This document shows, piece by piece, positions 1 to 4,905 of a stretch of 6,533 bases of DNA. Numbering within the stretch: the stretch's first letter is position 1; each line of letters begins with the position of its first letter. The translations under genes were made by a program, and so were the position numbers. The stretch comes from JALHUB01 sp050010555. GTDB lineage: Bacteria; Chloroflexota; Dehalococcoidia; DSTF01; JALHUB01. The stretch lies in assembly GCA_050010555.1 (NCBI GenBank), contig JBEKKV010000067.1, forward strand, positions 1 through 6,533. Direction: 5' to 3'. Under the pieces are notes generated by a model, which made no database searches, was not told where the DNA came from, and saw nothing but the letters and a program-made list of their open reading frames with translations.

Positions 1-43
1 GGTGCAGCGAGCAGGCGACAAGTCTGATAAAGGGCACCACGCC

Positions 44-120
44 AGGTCTTAGTCGGGTCAGCCCGCTTCGCTGTGCTGACCCTCAACATAGCAGAGGTAA
101 GCATACAGAGAGGTCTTAGT
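44..120 (+). repeat. 10-bp direct repeat AGGTCTTAGT flanking the hairpin
   Basis: AGGTCTTAGT occurs at 44-53 and again at 111-120, 67 bases apart, on either side of the inverted repeat at 55-82. The rest of 1-374 shows no gene I can support. It stays open in the frame of the gene that starts at 375, but the predicted residues (Arg/Pro-rich, low complexity) do not look like protein. Confidence 0.35.
55..82. repeat. 8-bp perfect inverted repeat (hairpin) in the left leader region
   Basis: GGGTCAGC (55-62) and GCTGACCC (75-82) are perfectly complementary around a 12-base loop. No T-run follows on either strand, so it is not a classical intrinsic terminator. The hairpin lies between two copies of AGGTCTTAGT (44-53 and 111-120). 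It could be the end of an upstream transcript or a regulatory structure; the sequence does not decide. Confidence 0.45.
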
Positions 121-374
121 GTTTGCGGTTGACTCCTCCGAGCCGTCGGCCGGGTCAGAGAGCGTTTTGGCCTCCTATTGGGTGCCTCAGTCGAGCAACA
201 CCTCAACCGCAATGTCGAGATCCCGCGCCCTGCAGTGTGAGAAGACCTTGCGCCATGCGTCTTCGGGCGACGGCTAAAGAAGGCGTTCGAGAAGCCCGAC
301 GCGACGGGGCGAGCCCGGCTCGCCCTCCAGGCTTTCAAGAAGAGCAATCAGGAAGACCCAGGATAGGGTCAACG

Positions 375-1286
375 ATGCCCTGGGAGCAGGGGAAAGCCTT
401 CAACGAGTCTATCTCCCTCATGAACGCGGTCAAACGCGGCCTCGGCACTTTCCTCGCCTACCTGGACGCCCTCATCGACCAGCTTAACCTCCGCCTGGGC
501 TGGCTTCAGACAATCGACCTTTGCTCAACGACCGTCTTCTCCCTCGCAGGCTACATCGCCTTGTACACGAAGGAGCCGATAACCGAGAGCGACTACAGGA
601 AAGCGGAGCAGAAGGAGCGGGAGGCGATGCTGCCAGCCGCTGAGTTGGCGGAACTCCTGGTGGAGCGGGAGCTCGGCGAAGATGCGCCGGAAGACGGGCC
701 GGAGTGGGAAGCGGCGCTCAAGGGCAAGACGGAGGAGATTGAGCAGCTTGTCGAGAAGGGCGTGCTCGTGGGGAAACGTAAGGGGAAGAGGCTCCTGGTC
801 AACAACGGCTCCTTCTGCGCCTGGCTGGGCGAGCCCGTCCCCGTCTTCCCAGACTGGGGCAGTACCTACGGGGTCTTCCCAGATGCCGAGGCAGAGAAGG
901 TGCGCTTCCTGCGCAACGAGCGTTCGTTCGTACAGCAGACGCTGGAGGAGCGCTTTCGTGTTCCCCATCCGGATCTCCCCTTCGCCGGGGCACAGGAGCC
1001 GGACCGGATAACCGGAGCGCTTCTGGAGACGCTGCGCCACACCGTCCTGCGGCGCCATAGGGAACTCCGAGCTGCTGAGATTGTCATTGGAGAGGTGGCG
1101 GAGAAGTTAGGGATCGACGAGCCCCTGGTCCCCGTCAACCGCCGGACTCTCGACCAAGCAAAGGAAAAGCTTGGGGACATCCATAACGGTCTCCAACGCT
1201 ACGCCGCCGAGATCGAGCTCCCCGAGGCCGATGAGAACGACGTCGCCATGATGAGGAAGCTCCTGGACGCCCACCGCGACCCCTGA
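375..1286 (+). CDS. Hypothetical protein, charged and mostly helical, unrecognised family (303 aa)
   Basis: I do not recognise this protein. The frame has consistent G/C-ending codons over its full length, supporting real coding. The ATG at 375 is preferred because AGGG (365-368) sits 6 bases upstream and the GC3 pattern is clean from here. An in-frame ATG at 255 and TTG at 123 would add Arg/Pro-rich sequence that looks untranslated. Residues about 46-65 are mildly hydrophobic (TIDLCSTTVFSLAGYIALYT) but contain Asp and Tyr, so a membrane segment is doubtful. Residues 85-150 (acidic helices followed by VLVGKRKGKRLLVNNGSF) could form a winged-helix-like unit with a basic beta-wing. The C-terminal third (210-303) is rich in Glu, Arg and Leu and likely helical. 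No signal peptide is visible, so a cytoplasmic location is inferred. The next gene starts 134 bases downstream with its own ribosome binding site. Confidence 0.75.
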   Translation: MPWEQGKAFNESISLMNAVKRGLGTFLAYLDALIDQLNLRLGWLQTIDLCSTTVFSLAGYIALYTKEPITESDYRKAEQKEREAMLPAAELAELLVERELGEDAPEDGPEWEAALKGKTEEIEQLVEKGVLVGKRKGKRLLVNNGSFCAWLGEPVPVFPDWGSTYGVFPDAEAEKVRFLRNERSFVQQTLEERFRVPHPDLPFAGAQEPDRITGALLETLRHTVLRRHRELRAAEIVIGEVAEKLGIDEPLVPVNRRTLDQAKEKLGDIHNGLQRYAAEIELPEADENDVAMMRKLLDAHRDP

Positions 1287-1408
1287 CCCGTAACCGGTTC
1301 AAGTACAACCCCGAAGTGTCGATGTTTCAAGTGAAGCGGCACGGCGGGCGGCAGCGCAACTTCGCCCTTGACGCACATCCCTCAATCCATCCTATCCGCC
1401 CTCAATAT

Positions 1409-1415
1409 AAGGAGG
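1409..1415 (+). promoter_or_regulatory. Ribosome binding site deciding the GTG start at 1421
   Basis: AAGGAGG lies 5 bases upstream of the GTG at 1421, a near-perfect Shine-Dalgarno. It rules out the longer in-frame start at 1316, which would put 35 extra residues before an otherwise ordinary signal peptide. A TTGACG at 1368-1373 resembles a -35 box, but no good -10 box stands at the right distance, so I do not call a promoter. Confidence 0.85.
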
Positions 1416-1420
1416 CACAA

Positions 1421-2104
1421 GTGCGACGGAAGTTCATCGTCCTTCCCCTCTTCGGGGCTCTTCTACTCAGCGCGGCCTTAGGCACCGGCGCGCGCTGCAT
1501 CATGGTCACTGCGACCCAGGTTACCGATGGCAACAGTTTCGACGCGACCGCCGGCTACCTATCGGGTCTGTGCAACGACCCTTCGGCTGAGCCCGGCGGC
1601 CAGTACCACGTGCAGCTCCAGGATGTCCAGGCGCCCACCGGCGACCAATGTTACGCTCAGGAAGCGACCGACTATCTGCGGAGTCTCATAGAAGGCAAGA
1701 CCGTTTGCCTGCTGCCCGATGGCGGCAGGAAGAACTCCAGCACCGACCTCACTGCTTACGTCGGTGTGAGCAGCGACCCCTCGGCGGCAGGTTGCGACGT
1801 CTTCGTCAACGCGGAGATGATCCGCCGGGGCTACGCGCAGACGGCAGCCGACGGCGGCCACTCGCCGCTGCACTGGCTTCTCAATTTCTTGCAGTGCGGG
1901 GCTTACGAGCAGCAACTCGGCATGTGGGGCGCCTGCCCGGACTTGTCACCGCCCGCGGGCTGCAGAGCGCAGCCGACGCCAGCGCCGGAACCCACAGGCA
2001 CCCCGTCGCCGGAGTTTACGCCGACTCCGGGACCGACGGGTACTCCTTCACCGGAGTCTTCCTGGCGGACTCCGGAAGCCGGACCAGGCAGACACTGGCG
2101 GTAA
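1421..2104 (+). CDS. Secreted Staphylococcal-nuclease-like (SNase/thermonuclease fold) protein with degenerate active site and Pro/Thr tail (227 aa)
   Basis: Residues 1-26 form a Sec-type signal peptide: RRK, then a hydrophobic run to LGTGA. There is a Cys at 26 but no good lipobox. Residues about 30-172 follow the SNase order: VTDGNS (34-39), VQLQDVQAPTG (64-74), the helix QEATDYLRSLIEGKTVCLLP, TAYV (111-114), VNAEMIRRGYAQ (129-140) and QQLGMWG (164-170). Active SNase uses Asp21, Asp40, Arg35, Glu43 and Arg87. By my alignment these become Asn38, Gln70, Gln65, Thr73 and Asp109; only Asp36 (Asp19 equivalent) remains. Nuclease activity is therefore unlikely, and a binding or structural role is possible. 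Seven Cys from residue 51 onward suggest disulfides and an extracytoplasmic location. The tail (184-227) is Pro/Thr-rich with PTGTPSPE twice (191-198, 205-212). No sortase or membrane anchor is seen at the C-terminus. Fold assignment is fairly sure; function is unknown. Confidence 0.8.
   Translation: MRRKFIVLPLFGALLLSAALGTGARCIMVTATQVTDGNSFDATAGYLSGLCNDPSAEPGGQYHVQLQDVQAPTGDQCYAQEATDYLRSLIEGKTVCLLPDGGRKNSSTDLTAYVGVSSDPSAAGCDVFVNAEMIRRGYAQTAADGGHSPLHWLLNFLQCGAYEQQLGMWGACPDLSPPAGCRAQPTPAPEPTGTPSPEFTPTPGPTGTPSPESSWRTPEAGPGRHWR
2009..2075. repeat. Two successive hairpins sharing the arms CCGGAGT/ACTCCGG inside the SNase-like gene tail
   Basis: CCGGAGT (2009-2015) pairs with ACTCCGG (2024-2030) over an 8-base loop. 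The same arms recur at 2051-2057 and 2069-2075 over an 11-base loop. The two PTGTPSPE-coding units differ at six of eight third codon positions, so the peptide repeat is old or selected at protein level. The matching hairpins may be a by-product of Pro/Ser/Glu codons. Confidence 0.4.
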
Positions 2105-2152
2105 CGCGTCGGCCATCCCCGCGAGTTGACGGGATAATGGAACAGTAAGAGA

Positions 2153-2180
2153 AGCCCGGCAAGATTGGACTTGCCGGGCT
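2153..2180. terminator. Strong hairpin, likely bidirectional terminator between convergent genes
   Basis: AGCCCGGCAAG (2153-2163) and CTTGCCGGGCT (2170-2180) form a perfect 11-bp GC-rich stem with a 6-base loop. It starts 49 bases after the stop of the SNase-like gene, in the gap before the convergent DsbA-like gene. No true T-run follows on the plus strand; on the minus strand the stem is followed by the moderately T-rich TCTCTTACTGTT. Position and stem strength support termination, but the missing T-tract lowers certainty. Confidence 0.6.
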
Positions 2181-2274
2181 CACCTCATCTGAAGTCCTGC
2201 TCGCCGACATGTCGCGGCGCATTCTAGGACCAGACACTAAGTCTTGATGGTGCCGTTAGTGAGCGGACCAGTCG

Positions 2275-2302
2275 AAGCCCAAGAACAGAGCGCTTGGGTC
2301 TT
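2275..2302. terminator. Second hairpin between convergent genes, possible terminator of the DsbA-like gene
   Basis: AAGCCCAAG (2275-2283) pairs with CTTGGGTCTT (2293-2302) as nine base pairs with one bulged T, around a 9-base loop. For the minus-strand gene ending at 2370 it comes 67 bases after the stop. There is no T-run, so intrinsic termination is only a candidate function. Confidence 0.35.
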
Positions 2303-2369
2303 GCCCGTCAAGCCTTCATCAGGAGACCGACCACTCCGCAGCCTCGCGAATTCACGGCTGCTGCCTGCA

Positions 2370-3116
2370 TTACTGGGCCGCCCCTAAGGCCGCATCGATC
2401 ATCTGCTTGAACGTGGCGAACGGCTTGGCCCCGCTAAGGTACTTCCCGTTGATGAAGAAGGCAGGTACCGGAAACGTACCCAGCCCCGAATCTTGCATCG
2501 CTTTGCTGGCGATGACGTAGTGCGCCTGCATCGCGGCCCGCGTATCCACTGAGTCCAGACACGCGTTGAACGCGCCGGCATCGAGATGCAACTGGGCCGC
2601 GTAGTTCTTCAACTCGTCGACTACGCTACCAACTCCTGGCGTTGGAGCGGGTGTGACCAAGCTCGCAAGAGCCTGCCGATTCTGAAAGAGCTTGTCATGG
2701 TATGGCCAGAAGGCCCCCTGGGCGTTGGCGCACTCGGCGGCTTCGGCCGCTTCCATGGAATACGTATCGCTCGTCTCAACGAGGCTCACAAAGACAAAAC
2801 GGATCTTGTCACCATAGTTCAACAGTATCTGCGGCAGAGTCTGCAGCGCAAAGCTGGCACAGTTCGCGCCCTGAAAATCGCTAAACTCGACAATCGTAAC
2901 TTTGGCATCCGCTGGCCCCTGAGAAGGACTGTCACCAGGATCGATGGTAATGGTCTTCGCCGTCGGCTGAGCGGCTGGCGCCGTTTGCGTCGTTGCAGGA
3001 GCCTGAGTTGCCAGCGTTGACTGACCATTGGACGAGCCACAACCCACTCCAGATAGGGCTGCGGAGATCACTGTTGCCACGATCGCGCCGTTAGGGATGT
3101 AGCGCCGGGACTTCAC
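2370..3116 (-). CDS. DsbA/thioredoxin-fold exported protein, probable lipoprotein, with GANC in place of CxxC (248 aa from GTG 3116)
   Basis: The protein matches the DsbA-like thioredoxin_4 type (BdbD-like). It has a signal segment (KSRRY, then IPNGAIVATVISAALSGVG), Cys26 as a possible lipid-attached Cys (lipobox SGVGC is imperfect) and a Thr/Ala/Pro linker about 27-53. The strand VTIVEFSDFQ follows, then the active-site position (83-86), an inserted helical region, and VPAFFINGKYLSG (217-229), the family's cis-Pro segment with Pro218. Relatives read DFQCPFC; here it is DFQGANC, so the N-terminal nucleophilic Cys is Gly83 (codon GGC, plus 2868-2870) and only Cys86 remains. Ordinary disulfide oxidation or exchange is not expected. 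The start is uncertain: GTG 3116 gives a typical signal peptide but has a weak ribosome binding site. ATG 3203 or 3218 would add 29 or 34 residues, and the frame stays open to 3578. It converges on the SNase-like gene and diverges from the pseudopilin-like gene. Confidence 0.8.
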   Translation of the reverse strand: MKSRRYIPNGAIVATVISAALSGVGCGSSNGQSTLATQAPATTQTAPAAQPTAKTITIDPGDSPSQGPADAKVTIVEFSDFQGANCASFALQTLPQILLNYGDKIRFVFVSLVETSDTYSMEAAEAAECANAQGAFWPYHDKLFQNRQALASLVTPAPTPGVGSVVDELKNYAAQLHLDAGAFNACLDSVDTRAAMQAHYVIASKAMQDSGLGTFPVPAFFINGKYLSGAKPFATFKQMIDAALGAAQ

Positions 3117-3529
3117 TCCAAGGTTGGATCCGCGATTCGCCGAGCCTGCCTCCGAGCATGACGATGCTCGTTCAATGGATCGATGTTCCACTTTGCTCCA
3201 CATCAACGAGAGGACCATACGCCTTTCCACCCTAGCGCTGGGACGGCTCCACTCTATGTAGATATCGCCCCCTTGGTCAAGGTTCTGCGCTTCTATCGCA
3301 CGGTGGGTTTCTTTTGCTTCCCGATGAGGCGCGGAAGGCGCGTTCGTCCTCTTCCCGGCGGTGTCACGAGACCAGGCACCATGTCCCCATCGTGTGCGCC
3401 AACCAGGGCGTATCTCATGCCTTCCTTCAGGATCACCGTGCCGCAAGCCCACCATCGACGGGAATAGTCTCGTGTCCAGCGCGTCAGGGCTACGGCAACA
3501 CAGACCGCGGCAGCACTCCCGCCGTGACG

Positions 3530-3558
3530 TTGCATGGGTAGCGAGGCCGCGCAATAAT
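3530..3558 (+). promoter_or_regulatory. Weak candidate promoter for the pseudopilin-like gene
   Basis: TTGCAT (3530-3535), a 17-base spacer and AATAAT (3553-3558) match the sigma-70 layout. The -10 is five of six to consensus but the -35 is only three of six. It would give a leader of roughly 140 bases before the GTG at 3708. The -10 lies inside overlapping inverted repeats. No better plus-strand promoter was seen closer to the gene. Confidence 0.25.
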
Positions 3559-3596
3559 CCTCGCTCCCGAAGAAGCACCAGCTGGATTATGGCGCG
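3540..3596. repeat. Overlapping, mutually exclusive inverted repeats upstream of the pseudopilin-like gene
   Basis: Two pairings compete. AGCGAGG (3540-3546) with CCTCGCT (3559-3565) makes a 7-bp stem over 12 bases. CGCGCAATAATCC (3548-3560) with GGATTATGGCGCG (3584-3596) makes 12 of 13 pairs over 23 bases. They share bases 3559-3560 and the second arm sits in the first loop, so both cannot form fully together. A 5-bp stem, GGGCC/GGCCC (3600-3614), follows directly. Such an arrangement could be an attenuator, an operator or chance. Confidence 0.45.
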
Positions 3597-3696
3597 TCTG
3601 GGCCACCAGGGCCCGCTCGGAGCAAAAGTAAGGGGCAGCCCTAATGTATCGAGTGCCTCCGATGCAGAATAATGGCACTGGCGTCGCGGATAACAT

Positions 3697-3703
3697 AGGA
3701 GGG
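3697..3703 (+). promoter_or_regulatory. Ribosome binding site deciding the GTG start at 3708
   Basis: AGGAGGG ends 4 bases before the GTG at 3708. It fixes the start ahead of the first of two duplicated membrane segments. No in-frame start codon lies ahead of the second copy, so the duplicated N-terminus is translated as part of the protein. Confidence 0.8.
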
Positions 3704-3707
3704 CAAC

Positions 3708-4098
3708 GTGTCGCGAGAACGACGGCGCAAATGGCTCCCGTACACACCTGTGGCGGCGGTCGTCATCGCCATATTCATCGCGCTGACATTCTATCTAGCG
3801 CATGGCGATCCTACGAACGCGAAGCCACAGAATCAGGCACAGCCGCCGGAGGTGATTCGCTCCACCCGAAGCGGCGCACGTTTCGCCGACGCCGTCGGTG
3901 CTCGCGCCTCGCGACCACGATGGGGCAGATGGCTCCCGTACACATCCGCGGCGGCGGTCATCCTTGTTGTCGCCATCGTCATCGCACTGGCGCTGCACCT
4001 GACATCACGTGGCCAGACCAGCGCTATGCTTCAGAATCAGGCGCAGCCGACGGAGGCATTCGGCTCTACCGTCCAGGCGGCGCACGTTTCGCCGACGC
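3708..4098 (+). repeat. Imperfect tandem duplication of the gene's 5' end (about 190 bases per copy)
   Basis: Copy 1 is about 3708-3892 and copy 2 about 3906-4098. The first 28 bases match at 21 positions, beginning at the GTG start codon itself. ATGGCTCCCGTACACA is identical at 3731-3746 and 3929-3944, and CAGAATCAGGC at 3828 and 4032. A 22-base block is identical at 3871-3892 and 4077-4098. The spacing between copies rises from 198 to 204 to 206, showing one in-frame length difference and one 2-base indel. Confidence 0.85.
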
Positions 4099-4481
4099 TG
4101 AGACCGACTGCTATGCCGGACGTTGTCGCGCGTGCGCGCGACCAAAAGCGGGCCTCCGATCTGTATAAGATCGGAATCGCGCTGGACCAATACAGGACCG
4201 ACAAGGGCGAGTTCCCCAGCACCAGCGGGTATATCCAATCGGGGTGCGGCTACGTGGACGTGGACGCTCTCTGCAAGATCAAGGACTACCTCGACCCGAT
4301 ACCGACCGACCCGGCGGGAGAGCCAATACTGAACGGGTACTGGTACGTATCCGACGGCAAGACGTTCACCCTGATCGCGGCTGTCGACTCGCCGGCGGAT
4401 GCGACGCCGGCGATGTGCGAGCAGCGCTATTATGATCACACTACCAAGACTAACCTGTACTGTCTGACCAGCGTGAGCTAA
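3708..4481 (+). CDS. Membrane-anchored protein with GspG/pseudopilin-like C-terminal domain and duplicated N-terminal transmembrane unit (257 aa)
   Basis: Two related N-terminal units are seen. Unit 1 runs RRKWLPYT, hydrophobic 13-31, then QNQAQPPE (41-48); unit 2 runs WGRWLPYT, hydrophobic 80-98, then QNQAQPTE (109-116). A Pro/Thr stretch follows, then residues 144-226: RDQKRASDLYKIGIALDQYRTDKGEFP ... YLDPIPTDPAGEP ... YWYVSDGKTFTLIAAVDS. This resembles the globular part of type II secretion major pseudopilins (GspG) and bacterial type IV pilin-like proteins, whose helix ends in YxxDxGxYP before a P-x-DP loop. The prepilin peptidase site (Gly before Phe-Thr-Leu-Ile-Glu) is absent, so assembly into a pilus is unlikely; a fixed membrane anchor is more probable. 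Four Cys (180, 189, 237, 252) lie in the C-terminal domain. With two membrane segments the C-domain side of the membrane is ambiguous. No pilus genes are adjacent. Domain resemblance is moderate; function is unknown. Confidence 0.8.
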   Translation: MSRERRRKWLPYTPVAAVVIAIFIALTFYLAHGDPTNAKPQNQAQPPEVIRSTRSGARFADAVGARASRPRWGRWLPYTSAAAVILVVAIVIALALHLTSRGQTSAMLQNQAQPTEAFGSTVQAAHVSPTLRPTAMPDVVARARDQKRASDLYKIGIALDQYRTDKGEFPSTSGYIQSGCGYVDVDALCKIKDYLDPIPTDPAGEPILNGYWYVSDGKTFTLIAAVDSPADATPAMCEQRYYDHTTKTNLYCLTSVS

Positions 4482-4813
4482 GCGTCCGACGCGCCACCGC
4501 GAGCCCGGGTGTGGATGGATGCCAGCGACGCCGTTCTCGCCTCACCATACACTAAGCGTGCATCGTGTTCGTACGCTCACGATACGACTCTTCTGCGCAG
4601 CTTTCGGGCAATGCTTTGGCATAGGCGATCTCTCGTATTGTAATTAGCGGAGTATTGAAAACGCCCCAGACTGGTGTTAGCATTCCGTCGTTGATCGTGG
4701 CCGTGACTGGCCACGAAAACCGTCGCCAGCATGTTCGCAGGCGATGGTGTATGGGCTGACACGCCTTATTAGGTAGTAGGTCAGTCTAACCCAATACCTT
4801 TAATCGTGAGACC

Positions 4814-4841
4814 TTGACAAATCTTCAGAAGATACTATACT
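4814..4841 (+). promoter_or_regulatory. Near-consensus sigma-70 promoter for the exported repeat protein
   Basis: TTGACA (4814-4819) is a perfect -35 box. TATACT (4836-4841) matches five of six -10 positions, with a 16-base spacer. Transcription would begin near 4848, giving a leader of about 58 bases before the ATG at 4906. This is the best promoter in the window. The gene is therefore likely transcribed independently of the pseudopilin-like gene upstream. Confidence 0.75.
4821..4833. promoter_or_regulatory. Candidate operator: perfect palindrome ATCTTC-A-GAAGAT in the promoter spacer
   Basis: Six-base arms around a central A occupy 13 of the 16 bases between the -35 and -10 boxes. A dimeric repressor bound here would block RNA polymerase. 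The regulator is not in the window, and I do not match the site to a named family. The AT-rich arms would make a poor RNA hairpin and lie upstream of the expected transcript start, which favours a DNA-binding site. Confidence 0.5.
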
Positions 4842-4905
4842 GCAGTTCCCCGCCGGCTTACACGGATGCGACCCGCTCAGGAGCAACTCCACCGGAGGTG
4901 TGGGA

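Larger units (their letters stand above)
3117..3707. other. Gene-poor region between two divergent genes
   Basis: No convincing gene is seen in these 591 bases. Open frames exist on both strands because stop codons are rare at this GC content, but their translations are Arg/Pro/Ser-rich with no recognisable domain. The stretch must hold promoters for both flanking genes. It carries the hairpins described at 3540-3596. A weaker 6-bp repeat, AGTGCC (3652-3657) with GGCACT (3674-3679), lies just upstream of the pseudopilin-like gene. On the minus strand TTGACC (3275-3280) and TACATA (3255-3260) are only 14 bases apart, too close for a confident promoter. Confidence 0.6.
4482..4905. other. Intergenic spacer with promoter and hairpins, no gene seen
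   Basis: No supported gene lies in these 424 bases. ATCGTG (4562-4567) with CACGAT (4578-4583) makes a 6-bp stem about 80 bases after the upstream stop, followed by a mildly T-containing stretch; it is a weak terminator candidate. CGTGGCC (4696-4702) with GGCCACG (4709-4715) makes a perfect 7-bp stem with a 6-base loop followed by AAAA, so it is not a plus-strand terminator. The stretches around 4637-4672 and 4780-4845 are noticeably more AT-rich than the coding DNA. The promoter at 4814-4841 serves the next gene. Confidence 0.6.

Noticed and set aside
1..120. Tail of an upstream gene in one of three plus frames (stops at 25-27, 50-52 and 118-120)
   Set aside because: Each fragment is too short to show codon bias or a domain, so no partial gene is claimed.
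123..374. Extension of the first gene to TTG 123 or ATG 255
   Set aside because: No good ribosome binding site is seen there and the translation is Arg/Pro-rich and low in complexity; ATG 375 has AGGG six bases upstream.
525..1058. Minus-strand 177-codon open frame
   Set aside because: It lies opposite the first gene, whose GC3 pattern fits the plus frame, and its translation has no domain or ribosome binding site support.
1292..1299. Palindrome AACCGGTT just after the first gene
   Set aside because: Eight bases with no loop or nearby promoter; expected often by chance.
1316..1420. Longer N-terminus for the SNase-like protein from ATG 1316
   Set aside because: A near-perfect ribosome binding site at 1409-1415 serves GTG 1421, which starts directly on a normal signal peptide; the extra residues are His/Arg/Pro-rich without features.
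4696..4715. Perfect 7-bp hairpin CGTGGCC/GGCCACG as an intrinsic terminator
   Set aside because: It is followed by AAAA rather than T on the plus strand, and on the minus strand by mixed sequence; it is also more than 200 bases from the upstream stop.
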